Numbered from the stretch's first letter, positions 48,917 to 58,745 are shown. The stretch: 64,000 bases of DNA from Allorhizobium sonneratiae (GCF_023700755.1 NZ_JAMKOJ010000010.1:124001-188000); one strand, 5' to 3'. Notes: generated by a model not told the origin, from the letters alone. Translations and numbers: made by a program.

Positions 48917-49718
48917 ACGCGGCTTCGACGTCAAACGCCTGCCCGGTACGGCCGTGCTCGCCATAACCTGCTTCGTCATTCTTTACGTACCAATGATCAT
49001 CCTCGTCGCCTATTCTTTCAATAAGGGCAAGGTAATTGGCACTTGGGAGGGGTTTTCCGTCCATTGGTATGTCATGGCGCTCAAGAACACAGCCTTCCTC
49101 GACGCCGCCATGAACTCGCTGATCCTGGCGACCTCAGCGGCGGTGATCGCAACCATCCTGGCCACGATGGCTGCGCTGGCCACCACACGCGGTGACGGTC
49201 TGACGGGCGAAGGTATCGTCCACATGATCCTCAACCAGCCGCTAATGGTGCCGGAAATCGTGCTGGCGATTGCGCTCATGATCATCATCGGCCAGATCAA
49301 GCAAGCCACGGGCTATACCGGATTGGGCTTCCTGATCGCAGCGCACACGACCTTCTGCATTCCCTTCGCCTATCTCCCGATCCGCGCCCGGCTGGAGGGC
49401 ATGGACCTCAGCCTGGAGACGGCAGCAGCCGATCTCTACGCCAGCCGCTTCTACACGTTCCGCCGGGTTACCCTGCCGCTGCTCGCGCCGGCGATCATGG
49501 CGGGCTTCATGCTGGCTTTCGTCGTGTCGCTCGACGATTTCGTGATGACCGAGTTTCTCAAATCTCCGGGCCAGGAGACCCTGCCGACCTATCTCATGGG
49601 CGAATTGCGGCGGAACCTGACCTCGGAAATCTACGCCATTTCTTCGCTTATTCTCCTGATCAGCGTGCTGATCGTCGCGGGGTCATGGGTCGCAACGCGC
49701 AACAAAAAAGAAACATAA
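48909..49718 (+). CDS. Polyamine-type ABC transporter permease (PotC-like)
   Basis: 269-residue second permease, overlapping the preceding gene by 8 nt. Early helices include AITCFVILYVPMIILVAYSF; the EAA loop is TAAADLYASRFYTFRRVTLP (approximately residues 178-197). The SLDDFVMTEFLKSPG stretch is characteristic of PotC. It ends 13 nt before the receptor gene. Together with PotB-like it provides the membrane pore. Confidence 0.92.
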   Translation: MVERGFDVKRLPGTAVLAITCFVILYVPMIILVAYSFNKGKVIGTWEGFSVHWYVMALKNTAFLDAAMNSLILATSAAVIATILATMAALATTRGDGLTGEGIVHMILNQPLMVPEIVLAIALMIIIGQIKQATGYTGLGFLIAAHTTFCIPFAYLPIRARLEGMDLSLETAAADLYASRFYTFRRVTLPLLAPAIMAGFMLAFVVSLDDFVMTEFLKSPGQETLPTYLMGELRRNLTSEIYAISSLILLISVLIVAGSWVATRNKKET

Positions 49719-49731
49719 GAGGTGAACTTTG

Positions 49732-50766
49732 ATGAAATACGCTTACCGCCTGGCCGTATCAACGGCGCTTTTCGTCGCCGTCAGCTTTCCGGCCCTCGCC
49801 GAGGGCCAGCTCAATATTTATAATTTCGGCCTTTATACCCCGCCCGACCTGATCAAAAAATTCGAAAAGACCTATGACGTGAAGGTTTCGGTCACCGAAT
49901 ACGATTCCAACGAGACCGCCATGGCCAAGATCGAAGCTGGCGGCCATGGCTTCGACATCATCGTGCCCTCGGCGTATGTGGTGCCGATTTACATTAAAAA
50001 GGGTCTGCTCATGAAGAGCGAGCCTGATCAGATGTCGAACTTCAAGAATGTCAAAGCCGAATGGGTCGATGTCGACTGGGACAAAGGCCGCCATTACACA
50101 GCTCCCTGGGTCTGGGGCACAACAGGGGTGATGGTCAACACCAAGATATACAAGGGTGATCTCAACACCTCTTCCATCATTTTCGATCCGCCGGAAGAGC
50201 TTAAGGGCAAGATTAACGTCATACCTTCCATCAATGAAGTCATCAACATGGCGATCGGCTATGTCGGAGGTGAGCCTTGCACATCTGATAAAAAGATCCT
50301 CAAGGCGGCGCGCGACAAGCTGATGGCGGCCAAACCCTATTGGGCGTCGATCGACTATCCGAGCTTCGAGAAGTTCATCAAGGAAGATCTTCAGGCCTCC
50401 ATCTTCTGGAGTGGCGCTGCCATGCGCATCCGGGCCGAAAACCCCGGTTTCGCCTATGGTTATCCAAAGCAAGGATATACGCTTTGGCAGGACAACATCG
50501 CCATTCTCGCCGACGCCAAGAATGTGAAAAACGCCAAGCTTTTCCTGAACTTCGTCATGGCCCCGGAAAACGCAGCGCTCATCTCGAACTATACGCGCTA
50601 CGGCAACGCCATAAAGGGATCGGAAGCCTTCATGGATCCCGAACTGCTGAAGGCGCCGGAAATGAACATTCCTGCCGCACTCAAGACCTCGGCGCATTCC
50701 CTGACGACATGCCCTGCTTACGTCCAGGACATCTATACAAAGATCTGGACCGAGTTGACGAAATGA
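49732..50766 (+). CDS. Polyamine-type ABC transporter substrate-binding protein (PotD/PotF-like)
   Basis: 344-residue periplasmic receptor. Signal peptide KYAYRLAVSTALFVAVSFPA ends at LAEG, and the mature part opens with QLNIYNFGLYTPPDLIKKFE, a PotD/PotF hallmark. Later come SAYVVPIYIKKGLL and APWVWGTTGVMVNT. The start is ATG 49732, with GAGGTG 7 nt upstream; a TTG three bases earlier is less likely. Polyamine or agmatine binding is inferred from the class and the neighbouring aguA. Confidence 0.9.
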   Translation: MKYAYRLAVSTALFVAVSFPALAEGQLNIYNFGLYTPPDLIKKFEKTYDVKVSVTEYDSNETAMAKIEAGGHGFDIIVPSAYVVPIYIKKGLLMKSEPDQMSNFKNVKAEWVDVDWDKGRHYTAPWVWGTTGVMVNTKIYKGDLNTSSIIFDPPEELKGKINVIPSINEVINMAIGYVGGEPCTSDKKILKAARDKLMAAKPYWASIDYPSFEKFIKEDLQASIFWSGAAMRIRAENPGFAYGYPKQGYTLWQDNIAILADAKNVKNAKLFLNFVMAPENAALISNYTRYGNAIKGSEAFMDPELLKAPEMNIPAALKTSAHSLTTCPAYVQDIYTKIWTELTK

Positions 50767-50774
50767 TGCGACAA

Positions 50775-50801
50775 CGCCCGACGTCACTCCACCGTCGGGC
50801 G
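50775..50801. repeat. 9-bp inverted repeat after the receptor gene
   Basis: CGCCCGACG, 9-nt loop, CGTCGGGCG. No T-run follows. It could stabilise the receptor mRNA or partially terminate transcription before aguA. Confidence 0.65.
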
Positions 50802-50900
50802 ACCTCTGCTGACATACCGCTATATCTCTCCAAATCTGCTGTATAATTCCGTGAATCGATTCCGATTTAAGGCATATACCGTAAACGAAAGACCTTGATC

Positions 50901-51941
50901 ATGACCTGGCGCATGCCCTCCGAAACCGCACGCCATGACCGGACCTGGATGGCGTTTCCATGTGAAGGTGCGACGCTCGGTGAAGGAGAAGCATGGAAGG
51001 AAACGGGCTACGCCGCCTGGACAGCCGTGGCCCACGCGATCGCCGAATTCGAGCCGGTTTCCATGGTGGTCGATCCATCCCAGCTTGGCCGTGCCCGGCG
51101 CATGCTGGGAAGCCATGTTGACATTATCGAAGCACCGCTTGATGAATTCTGGATGCGCGACATCGGCCCAACCTTCGTCCTCGACGATCAGAGGCCCGGT
51201 GTTCTCGGCGCCGTCGACTGGATCTTCAACGGCTGGGGCGATCACGCATGGTCCGAATGGAAAAAGGCAAACGGGATTGCGCGGCGGATCGCCGCCATGA
51301 CGGGCGCGGAATTGATCTCCAGTGCACTGGTCAATGAGGGCGGCGGCATTCACGTCGATGGCGACGGCACAGTGCTCGTCACCGACACGGTGCAACTCGA
51401 TCCACGCCGCAATCCCTATGCGGACCGCGCCCGCGTCGAAGCAGAACTCGCGCGCACACTGGGGGCAACCAAGGCCATTTGGCTGCCGCGCGGCCTGACC
51501 CGCGACTACGCGGAATTCGGCACCAGCGGCCATGTCGACATCGTTGCGACCATCGCCTCGCCCGGCGTGCTGCTGCTGCACAAGCAGCCCAATCCTGAGC
51601 ATCCAGACCACCAGGTGATGCTCGACCTCCGCGCTCTCCTGGCCGAGGCGACTGACGCCGCTGGCCGGCTCTTTACCATTCTCGACCTCGAAGCGCCCGC
51701 CCAGATCCGCGATGAGGAGGGTTTCATCGATTTCAGCTATGTCAATCACCTCGCCGTCAATGGCGGCGTGATCGCCTGCGGCTTTGGCGATGAGAAAGCG
51801 GATGCCGCTGCTGCAGACGTCTTGCAGCAGGCCTATCCCGGTCGAAAAGTGGTGACCATCGATTCCCGGCCCATCTTCGCGCGCGGCGGCGGCATTCATT
51901 GCATCACCCAGCAGCAGCCAGCCGTTGATACGAAGGCGTAA
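50901..51941 (+). CDS. aguA: Agmatine deiminase
   Basis: 346-residue guanidino-modifying enzyme of the peptidyl-arginine-deiminase-like family, converting agmatine to N-carbamoylputrescine and ammonia. Family marks are RTWMAFPCEG, DEFWMRDIGPTFVL (substrate Asp), NEGGGIHVDGDGT, TSGHVDIVA (catalytic His) and the C-terminal nucleophile in GGGIHCITQQQP. ATG 50901 is used rather than the TTG at 50895. It is 5 nt before the amidase gene, with which it likely forms the route to putrescine. Confidence 0.92.
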   Translation: MTWRMPSETARHDRTWMAFPCEGATLGEGEAWKETGYAAWTAVAHAIAEFEPVSMVVDPSQLGRARRMLGSHVDIIEAPLDEFWMRDIGPTFVLDDQRPGVLGAVDWIFNGWGDHAWSEWKKANGIARRIAAMTGAELISSALVNEGGGIHVDGDGTVLVTDTVQLDPRRNPYADRARVEAELARTLGATKAIWLPRGLTRDYAEFGTSGHVDIVATIASPGVLLLHKQPNPEHPDHQVMLDLRALLAEATDAAGRLFTILDLEAPAQIRDEEGFIDFSYVNHLAVNGGVIACGFGDEKADAAAADVLQQAYPGRKVVTIDSRPIFARGGGIHCITQQQPAVDTKA

Positions 51942-51946
51942 TAAGG

Positions 51947-53671
51947 ATGAGCCGCTTCGACGTCGTCGAAAAATCCATTGCCGAATTACGTTCGGCGCTT
52001 GACGCCGGGGCTTTGACGAGTGTGGAACTGGTCGAAGCCTATCTCGCCCGCATCCAGGCCTATGATGCTGCGGGGACAATCACGGCTCTCAATGCCATGG
52101 TCGTGATGAACCCGGATGCGCTGAAGGAAGCGGAAGCCTCCGATGCGCGTCGCAAGAAGGGCGAGCGTCTCTCACCTTTGGACGGCATCCCATACACCGC
52201 CAAGAACAGCTATCTGGTACGCGGACTGACTGCCGCCGCCGGAAGCCCTGCGTTCGAACATCTCGTCGCCCAGCGCGACGCCTTTACCATAGAGCGCCTG
52301 CGCGGCGCAGGCGCCATCTGCCTCGGCCTGACCAACATGCCGCCCATGGCCAATGGCGGCATGCAACGCGGCCTCTATGGGCGCGCCGAAAGCCCCTATC
52401 ATGCGGCCTGGCTGACCAGCGCCTTTGGTTCGGGCTCTTCAAATGGTTCAGGCACGGCGACATCTGCATCTTTCGCCGCCTTCGGTCTGGGCGAAGAGAC
52501 GTGGTCGAGTGGCCGTGCTCCCGCCTCCTGCAACGCGCTCTGCGCCTACACGCCCTCGCGCGGCGTCATCTCCGTTCGCGGCAACTGGCCGCTGGTGCCG
52601 ACCATGGATGTTGTCGTGCCGCATACCCGCAACATGGCGGATTTGCTCGACGTTCTTGATGTCATCGTTGCTGACGATGCGGAAACACGCGGCGATTTCT
52701 GGCGCGCACAGCCCTGGATTTCGCTTCCAAAAGCCTCGACAATCCGCCCGACGTCGTATCAGGCTCTCGCACCTTCGGACGAACAGGCGGCTCGGCAGGT
52801 CTTGGCAGGCAAGCGCCTTGGTATCCCCAGGATGTATATCAATGAGGATCCAGAGGCAGGCTCCAATCCCGACGGGGGCATCGGCGGCTCGACCGGCAAG
52901 CCGATCGAAACCCGCGCTTCGATTCTCGACCTCTGGCGCAAGGCCAGACACGACCTCGAAAGCGCCGGCGCAGAGGTGATCCTGGTAGACTTCCCTGTCG
53001 TGACCAACTATGAGGCCGATAGGCCCGGAGCGCCATCGATCCTCACCCGCGGGCTCGTCAGTCCCGATTTCTTGCATTATGAAATCCACGATCTCTCCGC
53101 CTGGAGCTGGGATGACTTTCTTCAGGCGAATGGCGATCCTGCGCTCAACAGGCTGGTCGATGTTGACGGGACACGCATTTTCCCGCGCCCGCCTGGCGCA
53201 TTGCCGGACCGCTATACCGGCTTTTCCGACGATATCACGCAATATCCGGCTCTTGCCCGCGCCCTGTCCTATCGCTCGCTGGTTGATATCCCGACACTCG
53301 AAGAAGGGCTCTCTGGCCTTGAAGAAACGCGGCGGCAGGATCTGGAACTGTGGATGTATGAGCTCGGACTCGACGCGGTGCTTTTTCCCGCCGTCGCCGA
53401 TATCGGCCATGCCGACATGGATGTGAACCTCGAACATGCCGATCTCGGATGGCGCAACGGCGTCTGGGTCGCAAACGGCAATCTCGTCATTCGTCACCTC
53501 GGCATACCCACGGTCACCGTGCCCATGGGAACCATGACTGACACCGGCATGCCCATCGGCCTCACCTTTGCTGGCCGCGCCTATGACGACAACAGACTGC
53601 TGGCGCTCGCCGCCGCCTTCGAAAAGACCGGCCAGCGCCGGACGCCACCACCGCGCACGCCACGGCTCTGA
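51947..53671 (+). CDS. Amidase signature family hydrolase
   Basis: 574-residue amidase-signature enzyme. The catalytic Lys is in LDGIPYTAKNSY (Lys86), the cis-Ser in SAFGSGSSNGSGTATSAS, and the nucleophile Ser aligns with the second Ser of GEETWSSGRAPASC. Length is somewhat above the usual ~470. Directly after aguA, it is a good candidate for hydrolysing N-carbamoylputrescine to putrescine in place of the usual nitrilase-type AguB, but allophanate-, urea- or indoleacetamide-type activity cannot be excluded. Confidence 0.85.
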   Translation: MSRFDVVEKSIAELRSALDAGALTSVELVEAYLARIQAYDAAGTITALNAMVVMNPDALKEAEASDARRKKGERLSPLDGIPYTAKNSYLVRGLTAAAGSPAFEHLVAQRDAFTIERLRGAGAICLGLTNMPPMANGGMQRGLYGRAESPYHAAWLTSAFGSGSSNGSGTATSASFAAFGLGEETWSSGRAPASCNALCAYTPSRGVISVRGNWPLVPTMDVVVPHTRNMADLLDVLDVIVADDAETRGDFWRAQPWISLPKASTIRPTSYQALAPSDEQAARQVLAGKRLGIPRMYINEDPEAGSNPDGGIGGSTGKPIETRASILDLWRKARHDLESAGAEVILVDFPVVTNYEADRPGAPSILTRGLVSPDFLHYEIHDLSAWSWDDFLQANGDPALNRLVDVDGTRIFPRPPGALPDRYTGFSDDITQYPALARALSYRSLVDIPTLEEGLSGLEETRRQDLELWMYELGLDAVLFPAVADIGHADMDVNLEHADLGWRNGVWVANGNLVIRHLGIPTVTVPMGTMTDTGMPIGLTFAGRAYDDNRLLALAAAFEKTGQRRTPPPRTPRL

Positions 53672-53721
53672 CATCGAAGCGGGTGCCAGACACGAAAAGA
53701 AGCCGAACCGGAATTTCCGCC

Positions 53722-53826
53722 AGAGCGCTTCATTGTTTGACGGAAACATCGAAGCGCTCTAACTCATTGTTTTCAAATATTTCCGGACGGAAACCCGCTA
53801 CGCACTTTTCCTGGATATGCTCTAGA
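53722..53826 (+). repeat. RIME-like palindromic element, copy B
   Basis: AGAGCGCTTCATTGTTT ... AAACATCGAAGCGCTCT imperfect palindrome, linker AACTCATTGTTTT, then CATTTCCGGACGG-like right module (ATATTTCCGGACGG) ending GCTCTAGA. Lies between convergent amidase and aldehyde dehydrogenase genes. Confidence 0.8.
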
Positions 53827-53837
53827 GCATCGTGCGA

Positions 53838-55274
53838 TCAATTCATCTGGGTCACGAAACGGGTTTCCAGATAGGCTTCCGTCGCCTCCGAACCACCCTC
53901 AGTGCCGTATCCGGAATCCTTGATGCCACCGAATGGCACTTCCGGCAGCGCCAGACCATTGTGATTGATGGTCAGCATACCGGCTTCCACTTGGGCCGCC
54001 AGCGCATGCGCTGTCTCTACAGAGCGGGTAAATGCGTAGGCTGCGAGCCCGAAAGGCAGGCGGTTGGCCTCGACGACCGCGTCGTCGAAGCTCGAAAAGC
54101 GGTTGACGATCGCGAGGGGACCGAAAGGTTCTTCGTTCATCACCCGCGCAGTGATCGGCACGTCGGCGATGACAGTCGGTTCGAAGAAATAGCCCTTGTT
54201 GCCGATACGCTTGCCGCCAGTGACGATACGACCGCCCTGAGCGACGGCGTCCTGCAGGAAGCCTTCCAACGCAGGAATGCGCCGTTCGTTGGCCAGCGGA
54301 CCCATTCCCGAATTTGGATCGAGGCCGTTGCCCACCACGATTTTCCGCGCGGCCTCGGCAAAGCCGTCGAGGAACTGGTCGGCCACCGCATCCTGCACCA
54401 GAAAACGGGTCGGCGCGACACAGATCTGGCCAGCATTGCGGAACTTCGACGGCGCGGACACGGCAATCGCCTTCTCAATATCAGCGTCATCGAAGACGAG
54501 CACAGGCGCATGGCCGCCGAGTTCCATCGTTGCCCGCTTCATATGGGTCCCTGCCAGCGCAGCAAGCTGCTTTCCGACCGGCGTGGAGCCGGTGAAGGAA
54601 ATCTTGCGGATGACCGGATGGGCGGTCAGATATTCGGAAATCTCGGCAGGCGTTCCATAAACGAGGTTGATGACGCCAGCCGGTATGCCGGCATCGGCGA
54701 AGGCGCGGATCAGTTCAGCCGGCGACGCCGGGGTTTCCTCGGGTGCCTTCACGATGATCGAGCAGCCGGTGGCCAGCGCCGCAGAGAGCTTGCGAACGAC
54801 TTGGTTGATCGGAAAATTCCAGGGTGTGAAGGCCGCCACAGGGCCGACCGGAACCTTGATCGCCATCTGCGCGACCCGACCGGAGCGGGCGGGGATGATC
54901 TGGCCGTATGTGCGACGGGCTTCCTCTGCGAACCACTCGATCACCTCCGCGCCGGCGAGGATCTCGCCTTTCGACTGGGCGAGCGGCTTACCCTGCTCGC
55001 GGGTCATCATATAGGCGATGGCATCGACCCGCTCACGCAAGAGATCGGCGGCCTTGCGCATGATCTTGGAACGCTCATAGGCGGATACGTCGCGCCAATG
55101 CTTGAAGCCCTTGTCAGCGGCGGCGAGCGCGAGATCAAGATCGGCATGGCGGGCATGGGCGATCTTGCCGATCGTCTCTTCGGTCGCGGGATCGATCACC
55201 GGGATCGTTTCGCCCGCCATCGCATCGCGCCATTCGCCGTCGATGAAAAGTTTGACGTCGGGATAATTCTGCAT
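53838..55274 (-). CDS. NAD(P)-dependent aldehyde dehydrogenase (GabD/PuuC-like)
   Basis: 478-residue aldehyde dehydrogenase. Typical motifs are [11 protein letters not shown] (cofactor site), [13 protein letters not shown], the Glu in [12 protein letters not shown] and the nucleophile in [13 protein letters not shown]. The sequence style is that of succinate-semialdehyde dehydrogenases. Given puuA- and puuB-like genes on the same strand upstream, it probably oxidises gamma-glutamyl-aminobutyraldehyde or aminobutyraldehyde. The 5' end follows the remnant of a glutamine amidotransferase gene. Confidence 0.92.
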   Translation of the reverse strand: MQNYPDVKLFIDGEWRDAMAGETIPVIDPATEETIGKIAHARHADLDLALAAADKGFKHWRDVSAYERSKIMRKAADLLRERVDAIAYMMTREQGKPLAQSKGEILAGAEVIEWFAEEARRTYGQIIPARSGRVAQMAIKVPVGPVAAFTPWNFPINQVVRKLSAALATGCSIIVKAPEETPASPAELIRAFADAGIPAGVINLVYGTPAEISEYLTAHPVIRKISFTGSTPVGKQLAALAGTHMKRATMELGGHAPVLVFDDADIEKAIAVSAPSKFRNAGQICVAPTRFLVQDAVADQFLDGFAEAARKIVVGNGLDPNSGMGPLANERRIPALEGFLQDAVAQGGRIVTGGKRIGNKGYFFEPTVIADVPITARVMNEEPFGPLAIVNRFSSFDDAVVEANRLPFGLAAYAFTRSVETAHALAAQVEAGMLTINHNGLALPEVPFGGIKDSGYGTEGGSEATEAYLETRFVTQMN

Positions 55275-55289
55275 CTGCTACTCCTGTTC

Positions 55290-55780
55290 ATGGAACGCGG
55301 CGCCAAAGCGATCACGTCAAAAGGCGACCCCTCAGAGGATGGACGCCAGCAAAACATGTTTTCGTCGACCAGGTCGCCGACCTTCAGACAGGCGGTGACG
55401 TCTGCGACGGTCCGGGCACGGGCGATATCGGCCTCGTTTGCGGCGTTAGAGCATTTCATCGTTTCACGGAAACAGTGAAATGCTCTCACGCTTTGTTTTT
55501 TCCGCATTTCCGGTCGGAAAACCGTTTCACACTTTTCTCGGGATACTGCTCTAACCCGTGCCTTGATCTCTTCTGAAAGCCCCTGACCACGTGTGACGAC
55601 CAGCCCCCGGATGAAGTCGGCGGTAAATTCCCGATGAGCCTGATAAATAAGGGCGGCGGCGCCATATCTCAAGATCGCGAAGGGACAGGTTTGCGACCCT
55701 GCCAGGATTTGGGCACCGTCATCAGGCAGCTTCAAAACCTGCTCCTATGCCAAGCGAGGAGTATGCGATCCTCTTCGCCA
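55290..55780 (-). pseudogene. Remnant of class I glutamine amidotransferase, interrupted by RIME-like element
   Basis: C-terminal fragment only. On the minus strand a frame reads QVLKLPDDGAQILAGSQTCP, continues FAILRYGAAALIYQAHREFT and then ADFIRGLV. This resembles the end of COG0518-type amidotransferases, with the QxHPE active-site His-Glu motif as QAHRE. Just upstream is LAWHR in another frame with a TAG, so a small deletion broke the frame. After the inserted element (55446-55554) the frame resumes with ANEADIARARTVADVTACLK. The nucleophile-Cys half is missing. Its position in a puuA-puuB-aldehyde dehydrogenase cluster suggests it once served as the gamma-glutamyl-GABA hydrolase or similar. 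Confidence 0.65.
55446..55554 (+). repeat. RIME-like palindromic element, copy C, inside the amidotransferase remnant
   Basis: TTAGAGCATTTCATCGTTTC, ACG, GAAACAGTGAAATGCTCT, then linker and a right module nearly identical to copy A (CGTTTCACACTTTTCTCGGG ... CTGCTCTAA). Confidence 0.85.
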
Positions 55781-55894
55781 TCTTGACTGCGATAGGGCAC
55801 TCGTGCCTGCAACCAAGCCCCCGGAAGAAAAGATCACAATCACCGAATTGCGGCTTGAGCGGGTCCCGTCTGAAGAATGCCGATGCCCATGGCG

Positions 55895-57199
55895 TCACAC
55901 GCCAAGCCTGTCACGCAGTCCATACCACCAGGCCCCAAGCGCCGTCAGCGGCACGCGGAAGGCTCGTCCACCCGGGAAAGGCAGGCTCGGCAACGAGGCC
56001 CAGACATCGAAGCGTTCGGCATGGCCCGCCACCGCTTCGCCCAGGATTTTGCCGAGGAGATGGGTGGTCGTGACGCCATGGCCGCTATCGCCATGCGAGA
56101 AATAGACGGTATCCGAGAGACGGCCAACATGCGGAATACGGGTTAGCGTCAAGGCGAAATTACCGCTCCAGGCATAGTCGATTCGTGTGTTGGCGAGTTC
56201 CGGGAACGTCTTGATCATGTTGGGACGGATGATGCCGGTGAGATTGGCAGGGTCCTGGCCGCCATAACCGATGCCGCCGCCATAAAGCAGGCGGTTGTCG
56301 CTGGTGCGCCGGTAATAATCCAGAACGTAATTGGCGTCCTCGACGCAGTAATCTGCCGGCAGCAGCCGGTTGAGAAGTGCGGGATCAAGCTTTTCCGTGA
56401 CCATGACCTGGCTCGACACCGGCATCATGCGTTCAGTGATCCTGGGCAGGAGATTGCCGAGATAGGCATTGCCGCAGACCAGCAGGTAGCGGGATTCCAC
56501 GCGGCCCTTGGCTGTGTTCACCACGGCGCGCTTACCTTCTATGTTGACACGGACGACGCGAGAGTTCTCATAAATGCGGGCACCGAAGCTTTCGGCGGCA
56601 CGGGCTTCGCCCACCACGAGATTCAACGGATGGATATGACCGCCGCGGGTGTCGATCATGCCGCCGACATAGCGCTGGCTTGCGACATAGCGGCCGACAT
56701 CCGCCTTGGACACCATTTCCATGCCGCTGATGCCGTAGCTCTCGCAGCTTTTCTTGACGGCTTCGAACTCGCGCAACTGTTTCGGCGTGAAGGCAGCAAA
56801 GAAGCCGCCCTGGCGCAGGTCGCAGTCAATGCCATGCTTTGCCACACGGTTGCGGATGATTTCGCCACCCTCGCGCGACATCATGGCGAGTGTGTGGGCA
56901 ATCGCGGGACCAAAGCGTCTTTCGATGGTCTCGAAATCGCGGCTATAGCCGTTGACAATCTGGCCCCCATTGCGGCCCGAGGCGCCGAAGCCGATGCGCT
57001 CGCCTTCGAGAACCACGACGCTGAAGCCTTTCTCGGCCAGTTCAAGCGCAGCAGAGACGCCAGTGAAACCTGCGCCGATGATGCAGACATCCGCCTCAAT
57101 CGCGCCATCGAGCACGGGGCGGATGGTCTTGTCGTGTGCCGTGGCCGCATACCAGGAGGCGACATGGCCGGGATTGTGTTGTGCTGTCGAGAGGGTCAT
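55895..57199 (-). CDS. puuB: FAD-dependent oxidoreductase, PuuB-like
   Basis: 434-residue flavin oxidase of the gamma-glutamylputrescine oxidase group. The Rossmann motif is ADVCIIGAGFTGVSAALELA, followed by FGASGRNGGQIVNGYS and the C-terminal RIPHVGRL with FSHGDSGHGVTTTHLLG. It would oxidise gamma-glutamylputrescine to the aldehyde. The start abuts the puuA-like stop with no gap, indicating co-transcription. The symbol is given by family and context; related D-amino-acid oxidases cannot be fully excluded. Confidence 0.85.
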   Translation of the reverse strand: MTLSTAQHNPGHVASWYAATAHDKTIRPVLDGAIEADVCIIGAGFTGVSAALELAEKGFSVVVLEGERIGFGASGRNGGQIVNGYSRDFETIERRFGPAIAHTLAMMSREGGEIIRNRVAKHGIDCDLRQGGFFAAFTPKQLREFEAVKKSCESYGISGMEMVSKADVGRYVASQRYVGGMIDTRGGHIHPLNLVVGEARAAESFGARIYENSRVVRVNIEGKRAVVNTAKGRVESRYLLVCGNAYLGNLLPRITERMMPVSSQVMVTEKLDPALLNRLLPADYCVEDANYVLDYYRRTSDNRLLYGGGIGYGGQDPANLTGIIRPNMIKTFPELANTRIDYAWSGNFALTLTRIPHVGRLSDTVYFSHGDSGHGVTTTHLLGKILGEAVAGHAERFDVWASLPSLPFPGGRAFRVPLTALGAWWYGLRDRLGV

Positions 57200-58558
57200 T
57201 CAAGCCGTCCTGATGTAAGCGTCATATTCGACGTCAGTGACTCTGAGGGCGAATTCCTGCAATTCCTGTCGCTTGCAGGCGGCGTAAAGCTGGCGGAACT
57301 CCGGACCGAAGGCGGCAAAGGCGAAACCGGAATGGGAAAAGCTATGCACCGCAGCGTGCCAGCTGCGCTCCAAGGGCTCGAGATCGGGGGAATGATAGTC
57401 GCCTGTCACGGGGCCGCCCGGATCGACACGTTCGATCATGCCCATATAGGCCGCCTGCAGGATCATCGCGAGAACGAGGTAAGGATTGGTGTCGGCACCG
57501 GCGACGCGATGTTCGATGCGCGTGGCGGACCGTCCGGCGGTGATGACGCGCACAGCCGCCGAACGGTTGTCGAGGCCCCAGGAGGCATAGGTCGGCGCAT
57601 GCTCGCTGGGCGTCAACCGGCGGAAGGAATTGGCATGCGGCGCAAAGATCGCCGTGCTTTCATGCATATATTTCAACAAACCGCCGACCGAATGCATCAG
57701 CGCTTCCGACGGCCCCTTATCATCGGCGTAGATGTTCATATCCTGATCATCGATCATCGAGAAATGCACATGCATGCCACTGCCGGCCTGAGTACCGTAA
57801 GGCTTGGCCATGAAGGTCGCGTCGAGCCCATTCTTGCGCGCGACACCCTTGACGATGCGCTTCAAGAGCACCGCATTGTCAGCGGCACGCATGGCATCGG
57901 GAAGATGGTTGAGGTTGATCTCATACTGGCCGGGGCCGTTCTCACGCAGCGTGGTGTCGGCTGGCACGCCCTGCTCGCGGCAGACGGCGGCGATCTCCAT
58001 GAAGACATCCTCGAAGTCCTGCAATTGCTCGATTGACAGAACCTGTGTCTGGCCCGTATGCCAGCGGCCTTCGCGCGTATTGGGGGGACGCACAGGATCA
58101 AGCGCCGATCTCACAGGATCGATCAGATAAAATTCAAGCTCGGTCGCCACCACCGGTCTGAGCTTCAGGCGCTCGAAACGGGCGAGAACAGTCTTCAGCA
58201 CATGACGCGGATCGGCATGGAACGGCTCGCCGGCGGCGTTCTGCATGCTCAGCATCACCTGTGCGGTCGGCCGCTTCAGCCAGCCGACGCGGGCCAGCGT
58301 GCCGGGCACGGCGCGGCAGACGCCATCGGGATCGCCGGTGCCCTCGGCGAGGCCAGCCTCATTGACATCGCGACCCCAGATATCCAGTGCATAGACCGAG
58401 CGCGGCATCGCCATGCCCTTGACCAGCACGTCCACAGCGCGTTCACGCGGAATCCATTTTCCACGCGGCACGCCGTTCACATCAATCACAAAGGCTTCCA
58501 GCACTTCGATATCGGTATTCCGGTCGAGGAAATCCCGCGCTTCCTGTTCATTGATCAT
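57200..58558 (-). CDS. puuA: Glutamine synthetase family protein, gamma-glutamylputrescine synthetase (PuuA-like)
   Basis: 452-residue GlnA-fold ligase. The beta-grasp N-terminus (VLEAFVIDVNGVPRGKWIPR) and catalytic domain are present, with Glu ligands in VVATELEFYLID, ENGPGQYEINLNH, GSGMHVHFSM and RIEHRVAGADTNPYLVLA. The family joins glutamate to an amine rather than ammonia; adjacency to the puuB-like gene supports putrescine. First gene of the leftward puuAB-aldehyde dehydrogenase group, divergent from a GntR regulator. Confidence 0.9.
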   Translation of the reverse strand: MINEQEARDFLDRNTDIEVLEAFVIDVNGVPRGKWIPRERAVDVLVKGMAMPRSVYALDIWGRDVNEAGLAEGTGDPDGVCRAVPGTLARVGWLKRPTAQVMLSMQNAAGEPFHADPRHVLKTVLARFERLKLRPVVATELEFYLIDPVRSALDPVRPPNTREGRWHTGQTQVLSIEQLQDFEDVFMEIAAVCREQGVPADTTLRENGPGQYEINLNHLPDAMRAADNAVLLKRIVKGVARKNGLDATFMAKPYGTQAGSGMHVHFSMIDDQDMNIYADDKGPSEALMHSVGGLLKYMHESTAIFAPHANSFRRLTPSEHAPTYASWGLDNRSAAVRVITAGRSATRIEHRVAGADTNPYLVLAMILQAAYMGMIERVDPGGPVTGDYHSPDLEPLERSWHAAVHSFSHSGFAFAAFGPEFRQLYAACKRQELQEFALRVTDVEYDAYIRTA

Positions 58559-58745
58559 ACATCACCATGGCTTCAGACGCGGCGATAGAAGCGCGGATGC
58601 GCCGCAAAATCGGGTCCGAATTATCAAATCAGGCTAAAATGAGTTGCGCCGACACATGGCCTGCGCGGAACATGGTTTAGAAAGCGGCCAGCGGCCCTTC
58701 ATCAATCTTCATGCAGCATCGCATCGAAGTCTCCCCGGCTGAATT

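Noticed and set aside
55196-55735. 179-codon minus-strand frame as an intact gene
   Set aside because: It mixes the amidotransferase remnant, the inserted palindromic element and the out-of-frame aldehyde dehydrogenase start; listed as a pseudogene instead.
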